This document shows, in pieces, positions 7,969 to 15,602 of a DNA stretch of 64,000 nt; position 1 is the stretch's first letter; each line of letters opens with the position of its first letter. Location: assembly GCF_001006045.1 (NCBI RefSeq), contig NZ_CP011267.1:124001-188000 (forward strand), given 5' to 3'. This DNA is from Geoglobus ahangari. Lineage in GTDB: Archaea > Halobacteriota > Archaeoglobi > Archaeoglobales > Archaeoglobaceae. The notes under the pieces are model-generated. The model searched no databases, was not told the origin of the DNA, and saw nothing but the letters and a program-made list of their open reading frames with translations. The translations under genes and the position numbers were made by a program.

Positions 7969-8423
7969 GAAACTTTTGACTCCATCTCGAGCAAAAGCTT
8001 CTTCACCTCAACTCCCGAGGAGAAGCCGCCCAGCCCACCCTTCGCCACAACCCGGTGGCAGGGGACGATTACCGGGACGAGGTTCATCCTCAATGCCACG
8101 CCAACAGCCCTGGGAGAGGTGGAGAGCCTTCCTGCGAGGGATGAGTACGTCTCCACCGCTCCGTAGGGTATCTTTCTCACTTCCCTCAAAACCCGCTCCG
8201 CAAACCTTGTCGGGTAGACGACCCTGAACTCGCTGAAGTCGACGGGCTTTGCTGAAAAGTAGTCGGTCAGCCTCTCCTTCAGAATCTCCGCGGTTTCCGT
8301 TTCTACCTTTTCCTCAACAACTCCGTCGGTGAAGTAGGCCCTGACGATAACGCCATTCTCAAGCTCTGCGACGAAGTTCCGCTTCCACTTAACGAAAACC
8401 CTCTCAAACGTCGGTTCCCGCAA
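7953..8423 (-). CDS. ogt: Methylated-DNA--protein-cysteine methyltransferase
   Basis: Suicide DNA repair enzyme that transfers the alkyl group from O6-alkylguanine to its own cysteine. The active site VPCHRVV is present with Cys122, and the HTH plus arginine finger region reads SPRAVGVALRMNLVPVIV. An N-terminal RNaseH-like domain occupies roughly residues 1-75, and the length (156 aa) is normal. The final part GGLGGFSSGVEVKKLLLEME matches the family's C-terminal helix. Its start lies inside the 3' end of nadM (20-base overlap), so they are cotranscribed. Its last codons contain the promoter of the next gene, marR. Confidence 0.92.
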   Translation of the reverse strand: MREPTFERVFVKWKRNFVAELENGVIVRAYFTDGVVEEKVETETAEILKERLTDYFSAKPVDFSEFRVVYPTRFAERVLREVRKIPYGAVETYSSLAGRLSTSPRAVGVALRMNLVPVIVPCHRVVAKGGLGGFSSGVEVKKLLLEMESKVSQETL

Positions 8424-8925
8424 TGTCTCTCAGCCTCTTCACCCCGTCTATCCCCTCGATTACCTCCACGACCGGCCTTGGCACGAGGTCCTCCCACCTC
8501 TCCCCGCAGATCATCCTCCTCCTTATCTCAGTCCCCTGATAGCTCACCCTGTTGAACAGCTTGGTCTTCCTCACCTCAAAGCCCGCTTCCCTAAACAGCC
8601 TTATGACGAGGGGGTTGTTGCTGTACACCACATTGAAGTAGGGGGTCATGGACACCACATGGCTGACCCATAGGCTGTTCCTGTAGACGTCCTCGAGGGG
8701 TATGATGTACACCTTCCTCTCCCCCACCTCGGCCATGAGCTCTCCGACTGCCCTGTCAACCATCATCACCCTTTCTCCTGCGGTGAACGGGTTCTCGATG
8801 GTGTGGCTTTCCTGAGCGCTCCCAATGCCGATCACGACCTCCTCCACCTCGGAGAAGATCTCCCTGAGCACCTCGTGGTGGCCGAGGTGGTATGGCTGGA
8901 ACCTGCCTATGAAGAATGCCCTCAT
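8404..8925 (-). CDS. nadM: Nicotinamide-nucleotide adenylyltransferase, archaeal type
   Basis: Converts nicotinamide mononucleotide and ATP to NAD+ in the cytosol. The nucleotidyltransferase signature is clear: IGRFQPYHLGHHEVLREI with the HxGH-type motif near residues 13-16, and the second motif SYQGTEIRRRMICG corresponding to the ISSTxIR/TxIR loop. ENPFTAGERVMMV is another archaeal NadM landmark. I use ATG 8925; an open frame continues 21 codons upstream, but those residues look random and overlap the upstream radical SAM gene. The ATG overlaps that gene's TGA (ATGA), so it belongs to the tes-nadM-ogt unit. Confidence 0.92.
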   Translation of the reverse strand: MRAFFIGRFQPYHLGHHEVLREIFSEVEEVVIGIGSAQESHTIENPFTAGERVMMVDRAVGELMAEVGERKVYIIPLEDVYRNSLWVSHVVSMTPYFNVVYSNNPLVIRLFREAGFEVRKTKLFNRVSYQGTEIRRRMICGERWEDLVPRPVVEVIEGIDGVKRLRDIAGTDV

Positions 8926-10448
8926 GTCGCCTTTCTCACCACCCTGACGATGTCGTCCTTGAGCTTCCTGCCCGTCTTCTTCTCCCACTCCTCTATCGGG
9001 ATGCCGTACTTCGCCTGAATCCTGTCCCTGTAGATCTCGGGAATTACGTTGAACGTGCAGAAGGGTATTATCCTCCCGTCAGGGGATGCATAGTGTATCT
9101 CGCACCTCTCTACCCTCGATATGTCGTAGTTGTAGAGGTCCATGAAGTGCATCATGCCTATGAAGAGAGCATTCACGTGGAACTGGCCGAGGGTCGAGTA
9201 GTCGTGCCTCACGAGGATGTCGAACAGTATCCTGCTTATGTCGAAGGGCGCCTTCTCGTTGTCCACAAACTTCCTGAGGTCAACTATGCCCTTTAATGCC
9301 CGAACGGTCTTTATCCTGCTCTTGGAGATCTCCTCAGCCTTCTCGTTCAGGTACTCAAAGAACCCGTCCACGTCCACGAACCTTGTGATCGGAACCATCT
9401 TTCCGTTCATCTTGAACACGTAGGTAGCCATTCCGCACGCGAAGTGGGTGGTGAGCTCGTACTGCGGTCTGCCCGTTATGGCCTCGACAAAGTGGGAGAT
9501 CGGGGAAACGCTCGGAACCGGGTAGAAATCCTCCCTCGAGATCTCTCCGTTCGTCTGCTCCTCTATCCTCTTTATTGCATCCGGGATGGTGATCCTTATC
9601 TGCTCCCTCTCCTTCCTCGGAACGCTCCCGGTTATGCTCACCGGCTGGAAGTTCACACCCCTGACTATGTCTATGTTCTGGAAAGCGAACCTAATGATGT
9701 CTCCGAGCTGGTGGTCGTTCACGCCCTTGATCACCGTCGGAACGAGGACTATTCCAAGCTCCGCTCTCCTGCAGTTCTCGAGAACCTTTGGAACCTCGTG
9801 GTGGTTTTTGGGGTTGGTCTTCTCATCAACACCGTCGAAGGACAGGTAGATTGTGTTCACCCCAGCCTCCCTAACCTTCAGCGCGAGGTCGGGATCGTGG
9901 GCGAGCCTTATTCCGTTGGTGTTCAGCTGAACGTGGTCTATCCCTTCAGCCTTTATCGCCCTGATTATGTCCACGAGATCGTCTCTGAGAGTTGGCTCTC
10001 CACCCGTGAGCTGCACAGCGTTCGCTCCGATTGGCTTCATGTTCTTCGCTGTTCTAACCATCTCCACAATCTGCTCGAGCGTTGGCTCGTACACATACCC
10101 GGAGCGCTTCGCGTAGAAGAAGCAGTACCAGCATGCCAGGTCGCAGCGGTTGGTGAGGACGAGGTTTAGAAGTGCTGTGTGGCTCTTGTGGTTCGAGCAC
10201 AGGCCGCATGTGAACGGGCAGTTGGACTCCTCAACTATGGGTGTCGCAAGGCCGTGCCCATCGTGGGCGTACCTCATGGCCTTGCGGAACATCTCCGCAT
10301 CTCCCCAGTAAACGTCTACAAACTCCCCGTGTTCATCACAACGCTTGCTGATCATCACCTTTCCGTTTTCCTCGTAAACGCGAGCAGGAATGACCTTGAG
10401 ACATTCCGGACACAGTGACTTGGTTTGATAATCGATCTGGCCGTTCAC
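8922..10448 (-). CDS. tes: Tetraether lipid synthase-type radical SAM enzyme
   Basis: Radical SAM protein of the MJ0619/Tes family, whose characterised members condense archaeol chains into macrocyclic archaeol and tetraether (GDGT) lipids. The order of motifs fits: N-terminal metal site CPEC (residues 13-16) with Cys37, a second cysteine set CPFTCGLC (77-84), then the radical SAM cluster CDLACWYC (102-109) followed by FFYAKR, and the GGEPTLRDD SAM-binding motif. The 508-residue length is as expected. GTG 10448 follows a strong GGAGGTGG site at 10453-10460. It is divergent from carS, another lipid gene, which strengthens the call; related radical SAM enzymes with other substrates cannot be fully excluded. 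Confidence 0.85.
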   Translation of the reverse strand: MNGQIDYQTKSLCPECLKVIPARVYEENGKVMISKRCDEHGEFVDVYWGDAEMFRKAMRYAHDGHGLATPIVEESNCPFTCGLCSNHKSHTALLNLVLTNRCDLACWYCFFYAKRSGYVYEPTLEQIVEMVRTAKNMKPIGANAVQLTGGEPTLRDDLVDIIRAIKAEGIDHVQLNTNGIRLAHDPDLALKVREAGVNTIYLSFDGVDEKTNPKNHHEVPKVLENCRRAELGIVLVPTVIKGVNDHQLGDIIRFAFQNIDIVRGVNFQPVSITGSVPRKEREQIRITIPDAIKRIEEQTNGEISREDFYPVPSVSPISHFVEAITGRPQYELTTHFACGMATYVFKMNGKMVPITRFVDVDGFFEYLNEKAEEISKSRIKTVRALKGIVDLRKFVDNEKAPFDISRILFDILVRHDYSTLGQFHVNALFIGMMHFMDLYNYDISRVERCEIHYASPDGRIIPFCTFNVIPEIYRDRIQAKYGIPIEEWEKKTGRKLKDDIVRVVRKAT

Positions 10449-10489
10449 GTTACCACCTCCAATATTATCTTAGTCAATTTATCGAAAAC

Positions 10490-10497
10490 GATATATC
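10490..10497. promoter_or_regulatory. Palindromic TATA box shared by tes and carS
   Basis: GATATATC is its own reverse complement. Its centre (10493.5) is 25.5 nt from the carS ATG at 10519, and on the other strand about 25 nt from a start near 10468, leaving a ~20-nt tes leader that contains GGAGGTGG. ATCG-AAAA-CGAT (10481-10492) overlaps its left side and may be a regulator site. Confidence 0.5.
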
Positions 10498-10518
10498 AAC
10501 GTTTCGTATCTGCGGATT

Positions 10519-11058
10519 ATGCTCTGGACGTTAATTAAAACCATCTGGCTTTTTCTCCCTGCATACACTCCCAACAACTTTGCGGTAATCTTTGGAGGCG
10601 GAAAACCCATAGATCTCGGGAAAAATTTTGTTGACGGTAAACGTATTTTGGGTGACGGTAAAACCTTCAGGGGTTTTTTCGGCGGCCTTTTTGGTGGGCT
10701 TATTACGGGGCTCGCACAGTACAAGATCGAGCAGATCGCGGGGTTGGAATTCTTTACCACCATGCCCCTCAGCTCCGCCCTCACCCTCTTCCTCCTGCTC
10801 TCCCTCGGATCCCTCACCGGAGACCTGCTCGGCAGCTTCATCAAGAGGAGGCTGGGCATAGAGAGGGGTGGCAAGGCACCTCTCCTCGACCAGCTCGACT
10901 TCCTTGTCGTGGCGATCGTGTTCGCAAGTTTCCACGAGTACTTCTCCTCCCTCTACACCGCAGAGGTCATAGTGATAGCCCTGATCCTCACACCCCTACT
11001 GCACAAGCTCATAAACGTGATAGCCTACCTGCTGAGGCTGAAGGACGTGCCGTGGTGA
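10519..11058 (+). CDS. carS: CDP-archaeol synthase
   Basis: Membrane enzyme that activates unsaturated archaetidic acid with CTP to CDP-archaeol, the branch point for polar head groups. It is recognised by LFLPAYTPNNFAVIFGGGKP at the N terminus, then IDLGKNFVDGKRILGDGKTF (the family hallmark DGKR-ILGDGKTFRGF) and SLGSLTGDLLGSFIKRRLG with its GD pair, all typical of the DUF46/CarS family (179 aa). About five hydrophobic segments. ATG 10519 lies 25.5 nt from the palindromic TATA box shared with tes, so the mRNA is probably leaderless. It follows GGGPS, DGGGPS and Tes in the same window. Confidence 0.93.
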   Translation: MLWTLIKTIWLFLPAYTPNNFAVIFGGGKPIDLGKNFVDGKRILGDGKTFRGFFGGLFGGLITGLAQYKIEQIAGLEFFTTMPLSSALTLFLLLSLGSLTGDLLGSFIKRRLGIERGGKAPLLDQLDFLVVAIVFASFHEYFSSLYTAEVIVIALILTPLLHKLINVIAYLLRLKDVPW

Positions 11059-11060
11059 AA

Positions 11061-11070
11061 AAGCTTATAA
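11061..11070 (+). promoter_or_regulatory. TATA box upstream of a 32-codon cysteine-rich ORF
   Basis: AAGCTTATAA preceded by GTGAAA. The TTATAA centre is about 27 nt from ATG 11095, as for the other leaderless promoters here. Confidence 0.5.
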
Positions 11071-11094
11071 TGTTTAATTGAGATAGATTCTGCA

Positions 11095-11193
11095 ATGGTC
11101 TGCCTGCACGACCCGAGCATGGAGTGCAAGTTCAAACAGGAGTGTTCCTCCTGCCCCCTGCTGGAGGGGATAATGAGAGATTACCCTCACTGA
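11095..11193 (+). CDS. Possible 32-residue cysteine-rich microprotein
   Basis: A short ORF, MVCLHDPSMECKFKQECSSC followed by PLLEGIMRDYPH, with four cysteines (3, 11, 17, 20) spaced like a small zinc or Fe-S binding knuckle. It follows carS and is preceded by its own TATA box at the right distance for a leaderless start at ATG 11095. The stop overlaps the last codons of the convergent PHP gene by 7 bases. The well-placed promoter and non-random cysteine pattern argue it is real, but with only 33 codons this is not secure. I do not recognise a family and assign no function. Confidence 0.45.
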   Translation: MVCLHDPSMECKFKQECSSCPLLEGIMRDYPH

Positions 11194-11813
11194 AGCTTTC
11201 CGAGAAGGTAGGAGACTCTTCTGCTTATCGGAATCCTCCTCCCGCCGGCTTCCGTTCTCCTGCTCAGAATGTCTTTTCTAAGGTTTTCAGGGAAGTAGGT
11301 TACTCCATAACCGACCTCCTTCGAGCTGTGGGCATCACTCCCGGCTATCATCGCCTTCCCGTACCTCTCGGCATACCTCCTCGCCAGGCGATTGAAGAAT
11401 CCTGTTATGTACTTCGCGTTGAAAACCTCAACCGCGTCCACGTACCTGAAAAGGTTCGGCCTGAATACCCCCTTCCTCTCAACCTGAAATGGGTGCGAGA
11501 CCGCGCACAGCCCGCCCTTCCTCCTCACCTCCTCCACAGTCTCGACCAGACTCATCCCCCTGTCAATCTCGTCTTCCACAAAGAACACGAGGAGGTGGCC
11601 GTCCCTCGTCGTAACCTCCACTCCGGGAATCACGGTGATGCCAAGGTGCTCGTCCCTCACGAAGTCCATGGCAGCCAAGCTTCCCTGAACGGTGTCGTGA
11701 TCCGTTATTGATATGCACGAGAGGCCGAGCTCCACGGCCCTCATGACGATTTTCTCAACTCCATCCAGCCCGTCGCTGTATGTAGAGTGAACGTGAAGCT
11801 CGGCCCTGAACAT
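11187..11813 (-). CDS. PHP domain metal-dependent phosphoesterase
   Basis: A 208-residue stand-alone PHP (polymerase and histidinol phosphatase) domain enzyme, probably hydrolysing a phosphoester using two or three metal ions. Metal ligands are visible in order: ELHVHSTYSDG (motif 1), ITDHDTVQG (motif 2), PGVEVT, AVSHPF and GSDAHSS. The reading frame stays open far upstream across the divergent gene, but homology begins at MFRAELHVHS, so I use ATG 11813; a T-rich TATA element near 11836-11847 sits about 28 nt upstream. Substrate is unknown; archaeal relatives include nucleotide and RNA phosphoesterases. Confidence 0.85.
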   Translation of the reverse strand: MFRAELHVHSTYSDGLDGVEKIVMRAVELGLSCISITDHDTVQGSLAAMDFVRDEHLGITVIPGVEVTTRDGHLLVFFVEDEIDRGMSLVETVEEVRRKGGLCAVSHPFQVERKGVFRPNLFRYVDAVEVFNAKYITGFFNRLARRYAERYGKAMIAGSDAHSSKEVGYGVTYFPENLRKDILSRRTEAGGRRIPISRRVSYLLGKLQ

Positions 11814-11849
11814 GGGAAGGTTTTTTGATTTGCGGAGAAAATAAACTTT

Positions 11850-13298
11850 ATGAAGGTCCTCCTCGTCACCGGAAGGCTCGCGGAGGGCATCGTGAAGGCC
11901 AATTCTGCTGGCTGTGATGTTCACGTCGCAGACGTTGATGTTGCTGCCTTCATCACAGAAAAACACCTCAGCAGCGTGGACATCTCGAGATACGACCTCG
12001 TCCTCGTCCCGGGGCTCGCAAAGGGGAGGTGGAGGGAGCTGGAGAGGAGGACGGGCACGAAGGTCAGACTCGGCCCAATTCACGCGTACGACATTCCGAA
12101 GGTCATGGAGAGAATTGGCTCGGTTGAGCTGTCCCACGAGGTGCCGGCCGACAGGCTCATAGATATGAACAGGGAGAGGGAGCTCGTTGAGCTTGTCGAG
12201 AGCGTTGAGAAAGGTGTTTTCGACATAAACGGGGTTGAGATTGGTGGAACGAGCAGGATGAAGGTTGTTGCAGAAGTAGTGGATGCGACGGAGCTCGACA
12301 GGGATCAGCTCGCCGGCAGGATAGAGTACTACCTCGAAAGCGGGGCGGACATAGTAGATCTCGGAGTTCCCCTGAGCTTTTCTGTCGAGGACGTCAGGAG
12401 GGTCGTCAAGGTGGCGAAGGATTGCTGCGATGCTGTGAGCGTCGACACCTTCTCCCCCAGAGCAATAAGGACGGCGGTTGAGAGCGGGGTGGACATGGTC
12501 ATGAGCATCTCGGAGAAGAACATCAGAGCCCTCGACCACATCGAGGGTCAGGCTGTTGTGGTGGTGGAGAGGAACGTTGAGAGACTCTCATGGCTCGTGG
12601 ATCTTGTCAGAACGAAGACCGAGAAGGTCATTGCCGATCCAGTGCTCGACATGGACGGTTTCGTCCCCTCAGTTCTAAGGTATGCGGAGTTCAGGAGAAG
12701 AGACCCGCGAACCCCGGTGCTCTTCGGAGCTGGCAACGTGACCGAGCTCTTTGACGCCGACTCAATTGGTGTGAACGCCCTCCTTGCCCTTATAGCCGAA
12801 GAGGTAGGAGCGAGCCTGCTGTTCACAACCGAGGCGAGCCCGAAGACGAGGGGGTCGATCAGGGAGCTGAGGATAGCGAGCTACATGGTGAAGGGAGCGA
12901 GGCTGAAGGGGACTCCGCCAAAGGACCTCGGAATGAGCCTGCTCGTCCTTAAAGAGAAGGTGCGCTTTCCTGAAGCGGAGGTGCCTGAGAACTGCCAGAA
13001 GGCCGTGGAGAGTAAAGAGTTCCACAGAGACCCGCTGGGAGACTTCAGGATATGGATCTCGGGAGACAGGATAGTGTGCAGCCATGAGAAAGCATGCGTT
13101 CACGGAAAAACCGCGAAGGAGATCATAGACACCGTTCTCAGAATGGGGCTGGTCAGCAGGCTCGATCATGCAGGGTACCTCGGGAGGGAGCTGAAGAAGG
13201 CAGAGATAGCGCTTAAGCTGAAGAAGAACTACGTGCAGGACGAGGAGCTGAACTTCGGATACTACGAAAGGGATTTAAAAGACGAAAACAGCTGCTGA
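11850..13298 (+). CDS. Dihydropteroate synthase-related protein (TIGR00284 family)
   Basis: Archaeal protein of 482 residues with a dihydropteroate-synthase-like TIM barrel in the middle, matching the TIGR00284/COG1548-type family of methanogens and Archaeoglobales. The N-terminal region (MKVLLVTGRLAEGIVKANS) is a separate alpha/beta domain; the barrel includes SGADIVDLGVPLSFSVEDV, AVSVDTFSPRAI, VIADPVLDMDG and FGAGNVTELFDADSIG. The C-terminal part carries GDFRIWISGDRIVCSHEK and further Cys/His residues. It may act in tetrahydromethanopterin-type cofactor synthesis or sense pterins; the reaction is unproved. A T-rich TATA element near 11821-11830 lies about 25 nt upstream. The 3' end overlaps the convergent decarboxylase gene by 24 bases. 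Confidence 0.83.
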   Translation: MKVLLVTGRLAEGIVKANSAGCDVHVADVDVAAFITEKHLSSVDISRYDLVLVPGLAKGRWRELERRTGTKVRLGPIHAYDIPKVMERIGSVELSHEVPADRLIDMNRERELVELVESVEKGVFDINGVEIGGTSRMKVVAEVVDATELDRDQLAGRIEYYLESGADIVDLGVPLSFSVEDVRRVVKVAKDCCDAVSVDTFSPRAIRTAVESGVDMVMSISEKNIRALDHIEGQAVVVVERNVERLSWLVDLVRTKTEKVIADPVLDMDGFVPSVLRYAEFRRRDPRTPVLFGAGNVTELFDADSIGVNALLALIAEEVGASLLFTTEASPKTRGSIRELRIASYMVKGARLKGTPPKDLGMSLLVLKEKVRFPEAEVPENCQKAVESKEFHRDPLGDFRIWISGDRIVCSHEKACVHGKTAKEIIDTVLRMGLVSRLDHAGYLGRELKKAEIALKLKKNYVQDEELNFGYYERDLKDENSC

Positions 13299-13817
13299 GA
13301 CGACCGTTGTCGTCTCCCTGACCTCAGCCACCCTCGTTACGTTGAAGGTTCTCGCAGGCTTTATTCCGAAGGCTGTCTCAAGCATGTACGCTGCGCTCTC
13401 CTCAGCCTTCCTGCCCACGTCTTCCCCCCTGTAAATGCCATGATACTCGGTGAGGTAGCCGTGCAAGGATGGATCCTCCGGGATGGCTGCGCCTATGCTG
13501 GCGTAGATCCTCTCGCCCTCCGCATCGCTGGTCTCCCTCGACATCACGCAGAAGACGATCTGCCCCGGATAGAGCTCCCTGAGACCGTCCTCTATCCCGA
13601 TTACCTCGCACTGGGGCGGGAAGATGCTGCTGACGGTCACGAGGTTGAACCTCTCGATGCCCGCATCTCTCAGCGCGAGCTCGAAGCTGACCAGCGCATC
13701 CTCGTGCCTGCCAACGCCTGAGGTAAAGAAGACCTTCTTTGGCACCAAGAGCTTGTTTACGTCGAGAGGTACGCTTTCGGCTCCAGAGAAACCCTCTGTT
13801 CCGTTTTCGATTCTCAC
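13275..13817 (-). CDS. pdaD: Pyruvoyl-dependent arginine decarboxylase
   Basis: Makes agmatine from arginine, feeding polyamine synthesis and the agmatidine modification of tRNA-Ile2. The proenzyme cleaves itself between two serines to form the pyruvoyl group; the cleavage site is visible as NLVTVSSIFPP. Family landmarks include PKKVFFTSGVGRHEDALVSF, MSRETSDAEGERIYASIGAA and the C-terminal strand TTTVVSAAVFVF. Start choice: GTG 13817 is 26.5 nt from a TATA box, giving a leaderless start and a 25-residue N-terminal tail; many homologues begin near LVPKKVFF, where TTG 13748 or GTG 13745 could serve. It overlaps the DHPS-like gene tail to tail. Confidence 0.88.
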   Translation of the reverse strand: MRIENGTEGFSGAESVPLDVNKLLVPKKVFFTSGVGRHEDALVSFELALRDAGIERFNLVTVSSIFPPQCEVIGIEDGLRELYPGQIVFCVMSRETSDAEGERIYASIGAAIPEDPSLHGYLTEYHGIYRGEDVGRKAEESAAYMLETAFGIKPARTFNVTRVAEVRETTTVVSAAVFVF

Positions 13818-13838
13818 ATTGCAAGTTTCCGAAATGAG

Positions 13839-13848
13839 ATATTTAAGA
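13839..13848 (-). promoter_or_regulatory. TATA box for pdaD
   Basis: CTTAAATATC on the reverse strand. Its centre is 26.5 nt from the in-frame GTG at 13817, which is the main argument for that start. Confidence 0.5.
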
Positions 13849-13858
13849 CTTTTGGCGT

Positions 13859-14773
13859 TCACGGAAAAAGGAAAATGTCTGTGAGTCTTTCAGCCTCAAG
13901 GCTCAGCTCCCACCTCTCTCTGCACTCGCACTCGGTCTCAAACACCCCTTTGTCCTGTGTGAGGGAGAAGCGCCTTATTTCCTCCACCACCCTCTCATCG
14001 CACTTAAAGCAGTTGTGCGGTCCCCTGCTCTTTCCTCCCGCCACAGGATCGCACACGATCTCCATGTCAGCGTTCTTCAAAACCTCAACCGCGCTCCAGA
14101 GCCAGGGCGGCCTGTATGCTCCTCTCTGCCACAGCCTCTCAACGAGGGTCTTCCTGTGCACGGTCATGAGGTTTAGGGAGACGATGTCCGCATGCCCCTT
14201 AACATCCCTGATAGACCTCAGAACGTCCTCGATCGCTTCCCCCTCAGTCAGCAGGGGTGGTTTCATCAGCAGGTAAGCCTTAACTCTCGCAACGCGCCTC
14301 AGCATCTCGCTCACTCTAACGAAGTCCTGAAACGTGAAGCCCTTGTTTATCAACAAGCTTCTATACTCGTCGCTGGACGTCTCCAGACCTATTCCGACCT
14401 CTACCTCAATCCCCGCTTCCTCTATCTCCTCCACGATCTCTTCCCTGACGAACTCGGGTCTGCTCTCCACAACGAGTTTCCTGTACCCTTCTTCCAAGGC
14501 TTTCTCGTAGATCCTCATCCTCGTTTCCCCTGACACCTCCCTGTCGTCGAAGAAGCTACCGGAGGTGAATATCTTCAGCACCTCACCCCTGCCCCTCTCA
14601 AGGGCCTTGAGGAAGCTCCTGTACACCTCCTCCTGACTCGCATCTCTTCTGGAGTCGAGCGTGTAGCTGCACATGTGGCAGGAGTCCCATGCACAGCCCC
14701 GGGTGGGAAGGATAATGGTGAGGCAGTCCACGACCTCCCCGTGAAGTCTCTCCTTCTCAATCCACGCCTTCAA
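13859..14773 (-). CDS. Archaeosine biosynthesis radical SAM protein RaSEA
   Basis: Elp3-like radical SAM protein of the TIGR01210 group, identified as RaSEA, which with ArcS converts preQ0-lysine at tRNA position 15 to archaeosine. The Fe-S cluster cysteines are in TRGCAWDSCHMCSYTLDSR (Cx4CxxC). SAM/substrate barrel strands include LKIFTSGSFFDDREV, VESRPEFV and VEVGIGLETSSDE; a C-terminal zinc-type cysteine set is seen in HNCFKCDERVV and TECECRERW. The start is TTG 14773 with an excellent GGAGGAGGT site, overlapping the rhomboid stop (TTGA). ArcS itself is not in the window. Confidence 0.87.
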   Translation of the reverse strand: MKAWIEKERLHGEVVDCLTIILPTRGCAWDSCHMCSYTLDSRRDASQEEVYRSFLKALERGRGEVLKIFTSGSFFDDREVSGETRMRIYEKALEEGYRKLVVESRPEFVREEIVEEIEEAGIEVEVGIGLETSSDEYRSLLINKGFTFQDFVRVSEMLRRVARVKAYLLMKPPLLTEGEAIEDVLRSIRDVKGHADIVSLNLMTVHRKTLVERLWQRGAYRPPWLWSAVEVLKNADMEIVCDPVAGGKSRGPHNCFKCDERVVEEIRRFSLTQDKGVFETECECRERWELSLEAERLTDIFLFP

Positions 14774-15576
14774 TAGTACCTCCTCCGCAGTGCCCTGAAC
14801 CTCTCACCGAAGTATATGCCAACCGCAAGTCCTCCAAGGTGAGCAACATGTGCGACGCCAGTGAAGATGGAGAAGGGCGTCATGAGCAGGTCGTATGCTG
14901 CAAAGAGCACGACCGCCATTCTTATGCTGAGGGGTATGAAGAAGAACAGCAGCACCCTGATCTCGGGCGCGATTATGGCGAGGGTTCCCATTATCCCGTA
15001 TATCGCACCCGACGCTCCAACGGCAGGTGCGAATGAGCCGGTTGCGTAGGAGAACGCGATGTACATCACATTCCCAGCAATCCCGGACAGCAGAAAGATC
15101 TTCAGGTAGTTCCTCCCACCCACTCTCCTCTCAAGCTCGCTGCCGAAGAACAGCAGGACTATCGCGTTGACAAGGTAGTGGTCGAAGGAGCCGTGCATGA
15201 AGATGCTGGTGACAAGCTGCCAGGGGCGGAGGTAGAAGTCGTGTGGGTAGAGGGCAAGCAGGCCGAAAACCGGGCGGTAGATGATTGACACGGCAAACAT
15301 TACGGTTATAATGGCAAGAATTACGTTGTTGTAACCGTAAGCCTCGAGAGGATTTCTTCTCTTAAGCGCGGGGTCGTAATACTCCACCCCGTACTGCCTC
15401 CTGCTTTCCCTCCACCTTTCCACACCTATGTCCCTCTTGACCTTCACGGGTATGTCGTAAAGCCCCTCACAGCCGTGCTTCTCGGGGAGCCTGTGGTCAG
15501 CACAGAACGTGCCTCCGCAATAACTGCACCTGTAGGGGAGCAGCTCATCTTTACCGCAAACATCACACTTCGCCAC
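14770..15576 (-). CDS. Rhomboid intramembrane serine protease with AN1 zinc finger
   Basis: Two-part protein. Residues 1-40 form an AN1-type zinc finger (CDVC at 4-7, CSYC at 17-20, Cys25, His28, His34, Cys36). Then, after a basic linker, comes a six-helix rhomboid protease from about residue 82. The catalytic dyad is Ser189 in GASGAIYG and His246 in AHLGGLAVG; the HxxxxHxxxN motif is present as HGSFDHYLVN (128-137). It cleaves transmembrane helices of other proteins; the cytosolic zinc finger may bind ubiquitin-like or other partners. The start ATG 15576 lies about 27 nt after a TATA-like TTTAAAATATTG. It is coupled to the RaSEA gene by a 4-base overlap. Confidence 0.9.
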   Translation of the reverse strand: MAKCDVCGKDELLPYRCSYCGGTFCADHRLPEKHGCEGLYDIPVKVKRDIGVERWRESRRQYGVEYYDPALKRRNPLEAYGYNNVILAIITVMFAVSIIYRPVFGLLALYPHDFYLRPWQLVTSIFMHGSFDHYLVNAIVLLFFGSELERRVGGRNYLKIFLLSGIAGNVMYIAFSYATGSFAPAVGASGAIYGIMGTLAIIAPEIRVLLFFFIPLSIRMAVVLFAAYDLLMTPFSIFTGVAHVAHLGGLAVGIYFGERFRALRRRYY

Positions 15577-15602
15577 TGCTTCGAGTGGAGAGAAGCAATA
15601 TT

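Noticed and set aside
8926-8988. 21-codon N-terminal extension of NadM
   Set aside because: Overlaps the tes coding end, composition looks random, and the nucleotidyltransferase fold begins at MRAFFIGRFQP.
11814-12539. Long N-terminal extension of the PHP gene
   Set aside because: The extra residues overlap the divergent DHPS-like gene, are Pro/Leu/Arg-rich and have no homology pattern; PHP homology begins at MFRAELHVHS with its own promoter.
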